DNA of 64,000 bases, taken from assembly GCA_028023455.1 (NCBI GenBank), contig JAQFVV010000001.1, positions 19,403,611 to 19,467,610 of the forward strand, given 5' to 3'. The translations under genes were made by a program, and so were the position numbers. The notes under the pieces were generated by a model. That model was not told the origin of the DNA, made no database searches, and was given only the letters and a program-made list of their open reading frames with translations. Shown piece after piece: positions 44,999-57,199 of the stretch (positions are counted from its first letter, which is position 1; the number at the start of each line of letters is the position of its first letter). This stretch comes from Epiperipatus broadwayi. Its lineage: Eukaryota; Onychophora; Udeonychophora; Euonychophora; Peripatidae.

Positions 44999-46696
44999 AC
45001 TATTTATCCATTGAAGAATGCTTAAGAGAATCATATATTTAAAAACTCTCTATTTGCATGGCATATAATGATTTTAATTGTTTTTAGTTAAAAAATAAAT
45101 ACTATTTTCCAATATCATTTGAAATATTCATATTATTTATTTTATGCATGTCTACATGTACTTTTATCAATATTTATTTTCAATAACTGTTAGAGTATAG
45201 ATAATTGTTTTCTTTATAGGCAGGTTGAATTTGTAATCAAAGCTAAAAGATTTAAAATAAAATGCTAATATGTAGATTATATTATCAAATCAGATATACT
45301 GAAGTAGATACAAATTTAATACTAAATTTAATCGACTTATTAAAAGAAAAAAAAATAGTTATAATTTAAGACATATAGTTTTAATTATAAAATTGATAAG
45401 CAATCAAGCTTCATAAGTTTTTATTTTTCAAAACAAAAAACTATATTTCTTATGAAAAAAAAATTCTTAAAATATAAATGTTAACAAATATAATAGTAAA
45501 GTAAAAGAAAATGCTGGACTATGTATATGACATTAATAGTTTATAATAAGATGTCATCTCTTCTTACAAAGATCTTGATAGTAATGGGTTAAAGTTCACT
45601 TATCAGTTTTCTTTTGAAATGCAGTAATTTTTATGCTTATGAAATTAATTATACAAGTCATTTTTTATTTGCTAGTGTGATTAAAAATTGGCAATATGAT
45701 GATTGAATGTTTAGCTTTTGAATGTTGAATGTTCATGGAATCAAGCAATAATTTATATATAAGATGTCCATGAGTGAGTGGGTATCCTATCTTACTTAAA
45801 GTTTTTACGAATATCTATGATTTTTAGATTCTACTTGAATAATAGCCATAACAGAGACTGACAAATTTAATAATGGATTCTTCATAAATCCAAGCTTATT
45901 TTTAGATTCAGTTTTTATAAAATTGTATTTAAATTTTTTGAAAAAAATTTGCATTTTTTTTCTTCAGAGAAATAAGAATTTGATTTTGTTTATGTACTCT
46001 ATTAAGTAATTAATAAAAAAATTATATTCAATTTTGTTGTGGTATAAGTTAAATTAATATTAAAAGTTAATATTTATCAATAGAAACATTAATATATCTT
46101 TAATAAAAAATTGTTATAAAAGATAAATAACTTCCTATCATCAATTTCAAAGATGATTTTCCTCTAAGAAAGTTGAAGAGAAATCATATTCACATTCTGA
46201 TTGATTAAATAAAAAAATTAAAATATTTGGTTTTTAAAAAAAAAATATTCTCTCTCTGTGATATATCAAATCTTAAGAAATGAGTTTATGATAATGATCT
46301 AGTCAGCTGTCTGCAGTCTATTTTTTCTTTAATTTATTCTTTAGACATCACTTTGATGACATGAAAGAATACTGAGATGACTAATTGATCAATTGATGAT
46401 TCTTTGGATTTACATTCAAAGTGGAATTAAACCCACTTCTTATTTTTTCATTGCCAAGACTTTTTTCTTTCTGTAAACGATTAATATTATTTGCCTTTTC
46501 AATGTCTTCCAGGTTTTGAAAAAATGGGAGAGGGTGGGGGAATGGGAGAGAAGTTGAAAATACAATCAGTTCTAAGTTTTCAAGGTTTCTTTGTATTTTT
46601 TTCCATAATAATACTATATTGATGTAGAATTTCAAACAATCTCTTTTGATTTGTCATTGAGAAACTTGTTTTGGAAATTTTATTCTTTGTCTTTAA
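44999..46696. other. AT-rich interval, no gene seen
   Basis: C-run near 44,977; otherwise unremarkable. The 84-codon minus frame at 46,381-46,635 has no recognised motif. Confidence 0.5.
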
Positions 46697-46710
46697 AAGT
46701 TGTTAAATTT
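46697..46710 (+). repeat. Target-site duplication, left
   Basis: AAGTTGTTAAATTT, identical to 52,929-52,942, immediately before the LINE 5' end. Confidence 0.85.
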
Positions 46711-46852
46711 ACTTCCGCTTTTGGCAGCCATCTTTGCAACTGGTCATACAAATAGCGTCCCTAAGCGATTCAATTTCAGGAAGATAGGGACGATTGTCCC
46801 CTTACCTTTACGTTTCTTATTCAAGGTAAGTCGGTTTTAATCATTATATATT

Positions 46853-49423
46853 ATGGAAAGTGATAATATAATCGATAATTCGTAAATTAAGGTTAGCCCC
46901 GATCTCAGCATTCAATCTAGTAATGCAGTCATCGGTCGTAAATTTTATAGCCTTAGATCTAATCTAAATTCATCCAAAATAACTTCTACAACAAATAAAA
47001 ACCCACAAACCAATATTTCAAAAGAAAACAGCATCACAAATATCAACAAAAGTTTAGAAAATATTCAACTTACCCCTAATATAAGTAATAGCATTAATAT
47101 CTCATAAGCGAAACGATTGAAATGCCTAAAAATACAAGCAAAAACCAATCATCACCTCTCCGAAGACTTTATGCACCCTCAGAAGACTCTAATGAGCAAT
47201 TTCCTTTGCCCAATAATACCCTGGAAACCATATCTGAAAATAATAGACAAAATTACCGACAAGATGATTTCCGAATTTTTTAAAGTTAAAACTTTTCCAC
47301 CAGAGGTCGACAAAACCGGTGCTGTCACATTACAGTTTGTCAACAGTAAATTTAAAAAATCAAAAGAAGAAATAAATTTTAAAACCGATAAATCACATTC
47401 CAGAACAAACAAAGATTATAGCGCAGAACAATTCATTGCTACTTCAGCCAACTTACAATCTAATCCAAGTTCTTCAATACCAATATTGAAAAATTCCTCT
47501 ACGTATGCAAATATCGTAAGGTCTAAAAATTCTGAGAGCATCTCCGAAAATATTAAGGCCGATAATTTCAATGAACTATATTTGAATATCTCAGAACTAG
47601 ACATAGAACAAGAATCAAACACTTTGGAAAATGTCTCATTTAATATAAACGATCTTAATGACGACATGTTCCTAAAAATAAATAATGAGTTCAACAAAAC
47701 GATTCCCAATAACCTATATAAATCGTTTCTAACTACTACAGCGATAAGTCGTTAATCTTAGCCATAACAAATCAACAATGTCTCTATATAAGTTCCTCTA
47801 GAACAGCTATACAGTCTAATCAATCAAAAACAATTAGGCAGAGGCATTCATATGATTCTTAATCACCCCAATGACCCTATGTTATCGTTGAGTTTAAAAC
47901 GTGGGGACCTATGAACTTTAAAAATAAATACAGATCTTTAGGAAATTTTATACTATGCTCCATAGATATGAACCGTCCTGTTACACTATCCGGCAGAATC
48001 CAAAACTGCCTTGCCCATTAAAGAACAAGAACTACAAGACATCCTTATTAACTATGGCTCAGTTAGCAAATTTAAACACCTATTAAACCCTCACTGTGAA
48101 GATCAAATCCTGTCCAATACTGTTATCTTCACACTTACATTGAAGAAAAACATTTTACCCACTGACATACCCACTATTATTACTGCAAGAGGCTCTCCTA
48201 TGGTTTTGACTTTCAGGGGAGTACATCCACAATGTTTCTTCTGCCTTGAAAGAACACACCTCATTAAAGATTGTGCAGCAAGAATATGTACACAGTGTGG
48301 TATTAAAAAGAATAAAGTTCACAGATGTCCTGGTAGACCTACTAACACGGCTCTCACATCCTTAAATAGACAATCACCACATGGGCCTAATTCAATCAGC
48401 AACCTCACAAACCCAGACAACCTGATTCAAATAAATCCTCCAACAAACCCTTTCACATCCAAACCTATCTTTCAAAATGAAAATATTCAAGAAAGATCAA
48501 ACGACAACCTCTACACTAATAGTAGTGAATCAGAGATCCAAGCAGTTACATATACCGCGCCTAAACCAATCACTCAAACCGATAAGACTAAAGATCATAC
48601 ATACGATACATATTATACTAATCCCCGAGAAACAATACTAGGCCAAACTCTTGATACAGAGCAAGGAAAATATAGGAGATGAAGAAAATACACTCAAAAA
48701 ATTTCAAAACAATCCATCCATAACAACTCCCACCCAGTCTAAAACCATTGATACATCCTCATTTGGGTCAGTTAAGTCCAGTAAACCTAAACAAAGTGAT
48801 CCACAAACTGTCCTCAATTCATCAACTCCTGCAATAATTAACCATCCAGATGAAAAGACTTGTCAAACACTCAACCCGAAAGTCAGCATAGTTAATGTTT
48901 CTCAACAGTTACAGCAAACCGAAAATGACTCAGGTCTAAAATTTAAAACAAATTCCTATAACAATAAAAAAACACTTTTATCAAAAGAACAGGAAAATGA
49001 AAAAACACTGTTAAACTTCAAAACCCTCAAAAAACCGACACAACAAATACCCAAAATACAAATAAGAAAATTAAAAGAAAATCAATTCGTTCAGATAAAT
49101 CAAGCTCTGATGATGATAGCGCCCATCTGATACATTACTCACCTCCACCCTCTAACAAACAAATTTCAGATATATCAAGCACAAAGCCTCGCAAATCCAT
49201 AGAAAAAAAGAGGAAAACCATGGATCCTATAACCATTGATACCATTGATCCTTCTGACGAATCTCAGACAGATTACACTACTTCATCAGACACTGAAGAC
49301 TTCATGGATGCGTTTCCGCAAATTCAATCACAAGACTCTGATTGCCAAACAACATCAGACCTCATTAACATGGAGATGTCCCACATTGACTTGGCACACT
49401 TTGCTGAGGACGGTTTGGATTAA
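46853..49423 (+). pseudogene. LINE ORF1 (gag-like, zinc knuckles), broken
   Basis: Likely start ATG at 46,853 (MESDNIIDNS), with in-frame stops at codon 11 and near 47,104, then a frame change near 47,280 and more breaks around 47,760-48,010 and 48,680. The recognisable part is at ~48,190-48,350: FRGVHPQCFFCLERTHLIKD, then CAARICTQCGIKKNKVHRC, two or three Cys/His knuckles like those of LINE ORF1 proteins that bind RNA. Flanking regions are Ser/Thr/Asn/Gln-rich and low complexity. The C-terminal part (49,220-49,423) is acidic. About 850 codons in all, long for an ORF1 but in the range of Tx1-like elements. Confidence 0.65.
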
Positions 49424-49429
49424 TCTATC

Positions 49430-52400
49430 ATGTTCTGCAAAATTGCTGGCATTAACATTCGCGGCATCAACTCAATTGATAGAGTTCTAGCTATTAAAAA
49501 CTGGCTCTCGCTCTGCTCCCCTCATATACTTCTTATGGGTGAAACTAAATATCACCATAAGACCGATCATAAAATACTATCTCTTCTCTCAACTCTCGGA
49601 TTTACTAGATTTTCTGTAGGCCATTCTGCTTCAGGTGGAGTCGGTATTCTTCTCAGCAAGTCAACACCATCAAACAGTTTTAGCATTCTATTCCTAGATG
49701 CCAATATTATTATCATAGAAATAGACTATTGGGGTTATCCGATCATCATAGCTTATATATATACAGCCAAAGACACCTCTCAATATCTAAAAATAATCCA
49801 CATCCTAAATGCCATCAATGCTAACAGAGCCTCCCTACTATTCTTCTGGGAGACTTTAACACCACATACAATGACTTCAACAAGAGATTTTTGCATCTAA
49901 TAAATCGCAGATTAATGTGTGGAGAGGGCTTCTTTCCTCCCGAAGCCTACTCTTTCTATACTAAAACTAAAAAGTCCCTGATTGATTTGGTTTACTACAC
50001 CCCAGACCTCCATTTCAACCTTGATGCAGCCTTGGCTCCTGTTGCTTTCTCTGATCATATGGCTCTAATCTTACAACTTACACCTATTTCAATCCCTGCA
50101 CCTATTGATGGACCTGGTAAAACCATGCACATGATCACCCAATCAAATATGACCGAAGCGATAGTATCTGAGGCATACATCCTTTCCAGAAAATAAACAT
50201 CCTTTCCCTTCCTGCTGAGGAGGGCTGGAGTTCGGAAGTCGAATACTACAATCCATATTAAATCACCACACCAGGAAAATCAAAGGACCTAATGGCCTTC
50301 TAAATGATCTAACAGACATTAATATACAACTTCAAGCTTTACAGCAAAATTTCACAAATACAGAAAAAATCATCTTCCTTAAAAATCTGTACAAAATTAA
50401 GCAAAAGTCCCTTGCAGAATATATATCCATCAGAAGAGCCAAATGTTTCTTAGCACAACAACACTGCTGGACGAGAGACTACCTTAGATGGGCACTGGGG
50501 TACAATAGAAAACAAATCACTCCCTTATCCATTAATTCTAATGGAACCAATCTCGTTGGCTTTCCAATGATGCAGCACATCAGCAAACAATTCTGCCAAT
50601 TAATGCAAAAAGATGGTGCTCCTCCTATAAACAGCTGGTTGGATGCTGGTGACCCCGGCGAACATGGCATCACAGAAATCCAAATCAAAAAGAAGATAAC
50701 ATCTCTCCCGGACGGCATTCATCCTGGCCTTCATGGCATCCCAAATTTCCTTCTCAAACACCTCAGTCAATTCACTGTGCCAATTATTAAAAAAATGATT
50801 GATCACCTAGCCTCCGGCAACAGAAACATAACAGATCTTTACCCAGTGGCACTCGTGCCTTTTATTAAAAAAGCAAAACCACTAAACGACATTAACAATA
50901 TCCGGCCAATTTCCATGACCCCATTGCTTATCAAGATAATTGAATCAGTCATTAAAGATCAAATCCAAACTCAAATCCTTAGCCATATCTCGTCAAACCA
51001 ATACGGGAAAAAGGGATCATCAACTTCACATGCTATGTCCAATGTAACTGCACTATTCAATTACATCAGAGGACATCGTAAATCAAAACCTATTGCTGTC
51101 CAGCTGGATGTTGCGGCAGCATTTGATTCAGTCCAGATAAATATCCTCCTGGATATTCTGTTGGAATGCGACATTCCAGCCGGGATTGTTCAGATGATCA
51201 GCAATCTGCTCAACAACAGAGAGATTTTTCTCTCTCTTGATGGCAAGATACACCAGGCTTCAAGCCATACAAGTCGATCCCTCAAGGATCTCCACTCAGT
51301 GCCCTTTTCTTCACAGCATACATCAACCCTCTTCTGATGGATATAGAAAAAAACCTCCCAGGAATTTTCCTTCCCTCTCTCAATAAAAACTTCAATGTAT
51401 TTGCATATATAGATGACATCATGGTTGTTCTTCCCACCATTAAATACCTTCCCCATCTCATGAACATCTTAAACAGAAATACAGCGAAACTTGGCCTACA
51501 AATAAACTTTAACAAATCTTCCATCTGGAAGATCATGTCTGGTAAACAAATTAACTCTCCCTTTTCTGCAAAACCCCAAAGATACCTAGGTTTCCCAATC
51601 TTCAAAACACCAACTGCAATGGCAAGAGAGATTCAAGATGCAATCCTCCATTCAACTGAAGCCATCACCACGTCACTCTCTAGAGTATACCTTTCATTAT
51701 ATGGAAAGGTTGGCCTCCTCAACATGATCATAATGCCAAAATCTCATATTATCTTCCATTCGTAAAAATGTCTAAACAGTTTCAAAATAAAATCAACCGA
51801 TTATGTACCAAACTTCTCTGGAGAGGAAGGACAGTTGCTATTAGCTTACGAGGCATCCAACGACCACGCAGGTTCAATGGACTGTCATTCCACTCAATAC
51901 AAGCAATCATTTTACAGAAAACCCACAACACTCTACATAATCTGATCATCTCATGTGGATACTCCAACATTATTAAAAAAATTACACCGACAGATCGTCC
52001 TCCGCCCTCTGCCAGTTCATGGATAGCCTCCCTAATAGACCACTTACAACTTTATAACCCAATAATGCCCTCTAACCTTAACAAAAAAATCACCTTATGG
52101 GAAGCATACAATATAATCAACTATAATCAACAACCCATTAAAACCAGCCTAAAAATAACCAACCAAAGACTCATTTCACACTTCAAAAGATGGAGTCTGG
52201 AACCCAAATTCCTTGACTTCATCATTAAAATAAATCTTAATGCGCTTCCCACGAATTGGTTCCTTTATCACCGAAGAGGTTTTAACAGCATTGATCCTAT
52301 ATGTGGTCTGTGTGCTCGTGAAGATGAAACCATAGACCATATTATACACCGGTCCCAAGACTTAAAATACTGAAAGAGATAATTATAATTAATTCCAACA

Positions 52401-52651
52401 TAAGACCTGATATGATTTTCTCACTTGAAAATGCCATTCATAATGGATTTTTTTCAATAATAAGGCTTTCTACCTTTGTCCTCTACTCCATATGGATAGT
52501 GAGATGCAAAACTCTCATGGAATTACCCCCGCCACAAATCATACCATTGTTTTATCAAACGCTCAAAAAAATCAAGAAACGTGACCAGCTCCTGGCCTCC
52601 AGTAAAGTCTTTGATGACACCTGGTCTTTAACTGCTCTTTCATTTTCCTGA
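49430..52651 (+). pseudogene. LINE ORF2: endonuclease and reverse transcriptase, broken
   Basis: Starts at ATG 49,430, seven bases after the ORF1 stop. Endonuclease: INIRGINS, LLMGETK, SGGVGILLS, GDFN (seen in the +1 frame at ~49,850), LVYYTPD and SDHMALI. RT: IRPISMTPLLIKIIESVI, YGKKGSSTSHAM, QLDVAAAFDSVQ (catalytic Asp), a frameshifted motif B at ~51,290, AYIDDIMVVLP (catalytic Asp pair), then LGFPIFKTPTAM, TPTDRPPP, RWSLEPKFLDF. C-terminal Cys motif CGLCAREDETIDH near 52,310, and TWSLTALS at the end. Frame breaks near 49,840, 50,196, 51,290, 51,765 and 52,370. Roughly 1,070 codons. Confidence 0.8.
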
Positions 52652-52928
52652 TTATCAACTCCCACCTACCCAGCATTATAGAATAGGAAATTCTAAAAGA
52701 AAATATGCATGTTTATATTAAAAATGCTTATTCCATTAAACAAGTTCTTAGAATCTTATCACTATACCTAACCACATAAGAGTATAACAATTGTACTCTC
52801 ATAACAAAATCTAGCCAGATAACAAATAGAACATTATACAATCATATTATTGTACAATTTATTCATTTATCTATCCTTTATTAGTATGTAATCACTATTT
52901 ATTGTTAATAAAAAATTTTGTTGAAATG

Positions 52929-52942
52929 AAGTTGTTAAATTT
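52929..52942 (+). repeat. Target-site duplication, right
   Basis: Exact 14 bp match to 46,697-46,710, directly after the LINE 3' end. Confidence 0.85.
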
Positions 52943-53364
52943 CATCCTCTTATTGGCTTTTTAAAAATTGAGGACAGAGAGGGAGGGGGGAATTTGTGTT
53001 GTTGACTTCGATGAAAATAATAATTATCAGCTACATTCAATACAAAGTACAAATCAAACAATCCAAATAAAAATGAGCAAATTAATAACAAACAAAAAAA
53101 CACAACTTAAAATCAAAATTCCATTCATATTTTTTTGAATTGCCACCACCCACTTGATAATCTTACTTTTTGACTTCACACAAAATATCCAAAAAATCAA
53201 AAGCATCATTGCCATTATGTTGAACCAAGTAATTTATTGCCTGCATGCATGAACAATGTAATATCACTCTAAATTCCAGGTACCATTTTTTCTCCATCAT
53301 AGATAATCTGAGGTCATCTATAAATAAAGAATGTGAGAGTTTTTAAAATTAAAAACTAAAAAAT

Positions 53365-53490
53365 GAGTCAAGAATTGATAGCCAAGAGGTCAGCACAGTG
53401 GCCTTGCAAGCAAGCACTTGCTTGAAGACAGTTGTCGCGGGTTCACTTTCTGGCCCATGCTATGACATATGGAAAAAAATACAACAATTT
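53365..53490 (+). mobile_element. Possible tRNA-derived SINE remnant
   Basis: GC-richer patch with A-box-like TAGCCAAGAGGTCAGCAC (53,379-53,396) and B-box-like GGGTTCACTTTC (53,439-53,450). Tail and copy partner not identified within the window. Confidence 0.35.
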
Positions 53491-53959
53491 AAATGAACAT
53501 CACCTCCAAGTCTAAAGTTTCCAGTTGCTTTTCAAATATAAACATTTTAAACAATGCAATCAATGAAGAACACAAAGTTTATTTTTAAATTAATTTGTAA
53601 TAACTTTTAAAAAGGTATTTCTTATAATGCATGATAGGGCAAGAAAATGTTTCAATTTTAATTTGAAGGCCAGAAAATATCAGCGTCTGCCTTCAATTTT
53701 GAGAAACAATCAAGAAAAGCAATTTCTGGCTGTGATTACTTTAAAATATACTCTTCTAATATTGTCATCTTTCAAATTTTCCAAACATCAAATTATACCA
53801 GAATAATCCACTTCATCTTTTCCATGATTTTGGCTCCTCTTATTATTACTATTCTGCTAAACTCATCACTTTATGGCTAATTGATGATCTAGGTTTTGGT
53901 GCATACATCTTGAATTTCTCATATGACATCAACAAAAAAAATTCAAAACATATCAATTA

Positions 53960-55120
53960 ACCAGAGCTGTAAAATTGCTTCACTTGATATCAAAGAGCTA
54001 TATGGCTCTGCTTCTCTCATCAATATATTAATACTATAGATGAACCATTGCAGTAAATTACTTACAATATCCATTAAAAACACATTATCAAGACCTTGAA
54101 TTAGATCAGTGATAAAATCATCTCATCTATTAACCACAAAACTTGTAAAATGAATCATAGCTAGCCTATGGGGATTCCTTTCAGTAGAGTGATAGGTAGT
54201 CTCTACCATTCCAAGATTGAATGTTTAATCTTCCCTAAAATTTGAACAACATCCAAATACTTGTTTATACTTTAAATATGTGAATGACACCTTAATATGT
54301 GCTAATTAGGAAACCATTGACCAAGTACACATTGAGTTATCATCTTTAACATCTCTTACATGGACCATTGCATCTGAAGATAACATCCACAATTTAGAAT
54401 TTTGTGGCCCGGATATAACAAGACAGATTAACACCTTGGATTATAAAATGACTTTGAAATCCTTCAGCAATAATGGTATTATACACCCAAATTCCAATAC
54501 TCCACCCATAAATTTACAGCCTAAAACTCTGCAAATCTGAGGCTGATTGGAAATAAAATATTGAATTATTTATTAGAGAACTTATTAACATTGTTATTAT
54601 TAACTTTTATAATAAAATCTCTCACCCTACAATCACTCCCCCAATGATAAAAAATGGTCATCTCCCCTATGTCTCAAAAATCATGAATAAAACTAAAAAC
54701 ATATTTGTATAGATAAATACAACTTTACTTTTCATTCACCTCCATCTCTTAACAAACTTTTAAATAATCCAAAGAATAAAATCCCTAAAGTAGCCTCACA
54801 TCAATTTTTTTTATAATATCAACTGATATGACCTTATTTGCTTAAAGGTATACCATGGGAAAACCCATGCTAACTTGGTAATTAGATTCATCCAACATAA
54901 GTATCTGTATAACCACACTAGAAAAAGCATAGAATATTTCTTTCCTTTTTCTCAATCATGAGTCGCTGGCTGGTTATAACTTTGATCTTTACATAGCAAA
55001 CATCATTTATTCTGAACATGATGATTGAAAGAAAAATATTAAGGAGGCTTTATCAATATATCCATGCTATCAATAAAAAGACACCAACAAACACCCCTCT
55101 TTCTAAAAAATGGCACTTAC
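53960..55120 (+). pseudogene. Second Penelope-like element, heavily decayed
   Basis: Conserved RT blocks appear in order in changing frames: motif A ASLDIKELYG (~53,975-54,010), motif B MGIPFSRVIGSLYHSKIE (54,168-54,221), motif C YFKYVNDTLI (~54,271-54,300; Asn for the first Asp), then LTWTIASEDNIHNLEF and IIHPNSNTP, the region following the PLE palm. Around 54,800-55,050 fragments such as GYHGKTHANLVIRFIQHK and, further on, AGHNFDLY and IKEALSIY suggest the GIY-YIG nuclease. Many stops and frameshifts. It is clearly older than, and different in sequence from, the PLE at 15.6-16.5 kb. Confidence 0.6.
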
Positions 55121-56234
55121 AGCCCCCTCACTTCTCATTAGTATCTAAATTCACTTTTAAATATTTATTTTGATATTGATCCAATTTATTATTTAATACT
55201 TACATTATTTATGGATGACAACTCACTCCCCTTTTATTATGCTATGATTATAATACTATATTGTATTGAAAGTACTCAGCTTCAAATAAGTTCTTTCATA
55301 TCTCAAGTCTAAATCTGTTTAGTCATTAAATGTTTTAATATTTGCTTATTCCTTTTTATCTTTTAGTTTTTAGGTACACATTAAATGTATAAACTAAGTT
55401 GTAATAGTATTACTATGATAAATCACAAGTCAAGACCAAGAAATTTATCTACATCAAATATTTTTGTAAGACAATCTTAGGTAGATAGTATTATGACAAA
55501 TCAGCCATGAAAACATAACATTCCCCCTCTCCCAATCTCTCTCTCTCTCATTTCACCACTCCCTCTCCCCTTTTTTAAAATCTCAATAAGAAATTCAAAA
55601 GAGAAATAAAAGTTTGCAAAAAAAAAAAAAAAAACCCCACTGTCAATAAAAACTACTACTAAAAAGTTTTAGATTACACATTAAAATTAAAATTTAAGTC
55701 ATAATAATATTGTTATGATAAATGACCATTTTTCTAAAAAAAAATCTTCAATTGATCAATTAATCATCCAAGTATTCTTTCATGATGTCAAGGCAGTGTT
55801 AAAAAAGTAAATTACATAGAAAATGAAATGTAGATGGTTGATTAGATCAATACCAAGTTTATTTTATTTTTTTTGAAAAGTTTTTCTTTGTTCTTTTAAT
55901 ATATTAATCATGAGAAAAAATATTTTATTTTAAATTAACTAGACTTTTTTTGAATAATGCATTTTTGCATTCATTTAAAATTATATAAAAATTCTTAGGC
56001 ATATTGCTAAATTTTATATAAACTTGTATATGTTTATTATTTGTGCTTATTTACTTTTAGTTGAAAAAAATCATACAGACTACTATTTAGATATCTAACT
56101 TTCTCTTTACATAAATGATCAGTTATATTAAAATAGCTCACCCTTATATTTTTTTAGATCAATTTCCTTAATGTTTAGTTACTTGGTCATTTTAGAATGC
56201 AGATTCAAAGATGAAAGTATTGAATCTATTTAAT
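55121..56234. other. AT-rich interval, no gene seen
   Basis: A CT-rich stretch (55,523-55,575) and a poly-A run near 55,620. Confidence 0.5.
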
Positions 56235-57130
56235 AAATGTATACATCTGAAATATAGTGGAAGAAAGCTTCTGTTCACATATGTGCTATAAAATTGACAT
56301 GAACTCTCCTGTCAACAAATTCTTAAAAAGCATATGTGGTGCATTTACGCTTAGATTTTATTCATAAAATAAACCAACATTGGCATATTATTTGATCAAG
56401 TTCCATTTATATATAGTGGGGAAGAGAATCTCTGACATTGAATATTATTAGTTTGTATGTATATAATAATTAATAATGTAGTGATTTATATATCTGATAT
56501 ATTGTTGAAAGAAGCTACTTTTCACATATGTGCTATAAAATTTATATGCATTCTTCCATCAATAAATATTTCAAAAGTACAGGTAGCCCATCTATGCTTA
56601 GAGTTAATTTTTTTAATAACCACCATTTAAAAATCAGGCTCATAATAAGATTAAGTTTTAATTTAAGCATGATCAATGAATGTTGATTTATTTAAAGGAT
56701 AAACTCTAAGCATAATTATTAAAACATTTATTGGCAGAAGAGTGCATGTCAATTTTATAATGCATGTTTGAAGAGTAGTTTTGTTCTATAATGTTTCAAA
56801 TATATAAATCATTATATTATTAATTATTACATATATCCAAATTACTAAGATTCCGTTTCATAGGTAATTAAAAATAAAAATAAAAATTCTGCCCTGTGTT
56901 TTATAAACTGAACTTGTGGAAGTAATATGCCAATTTAAAAGTTAGGCTCATACTAAGATCAAGCTCTAATTTAGGCATGATTAATGAATGTTTGTTTATT
57001 TAAAGAATAAACCCTGAACATAGATGGACTATCTATATTTTTAAAATATTTATTAATGGGCAAATGTGTTTTATTTATAACATATGTGTGAAGAATAGTT
57101 TCCATCTACAATATTGCATGTATATTAAAT
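56235..57130. repeat. Fold-back cluster of four related units
   Basis: Two plus-oriented units share TTCACATATGTGCTATAAAA (56,275 and 56,518). Two minus-oriented units (56,700-56,790 and ~57,005-57,115) read the complement. The last two lie in longer ~200 bp direct repeats (56,610-56,830 and 56,930-57,130) that share AATGAATGTT.ATTTATTTAAAG. The result is a large imperfect palindrome of diverged copies, probably remnants of one non-coding transposon family. Confidence 0.55.
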
Positions 57131-57142
57131 GCTATATTGTTA

Positions 57143-57199
57143 ATTACAATATATATATATATATATTGTAATTACAATATATATATATATATATTGTAA
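57143..57199. repeat. Tandem (TA)n-cored palindromes
   Basis: TTACAAT(AT)nATTGTAA occurs twice in a row. Confidence 0.85.

Larger units (their letters stand above)
46711..52928 (+). mobile_element. Full-length two-ORF LINE (L1/Tx1-like), decayed
   Basis: 6.2 kb between exact 14 bp duplications. It starts ACTTCCGCTTTTGGCAGCC, has a 142 bp 5' UTR, ORF1 with zinc knuckles, ORF2 with endonuclease, RT and C-terminal Cys motif, a ~280 bp 3' UTR and AATAAAA near 52,907. No poly(A) tail is visible. GC content is distinctly above background. Both ORFs carry several stops and frameshifts. It shares ORF2 blocks with the LINE at 31.7-34 kb. Clade assignment is tentative. Confidence 0.85.

Noticed and set aside
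53365-53490. Functional tRNA gene
   Set aside because: A/B-box-like motifs only; no acceptor stem or cloverleaf can be drawn.
56235-57130. CRISPR-like array
   Set aside because: Repeats are few, long, diverged and in both orientations; the window is eukaryotic.
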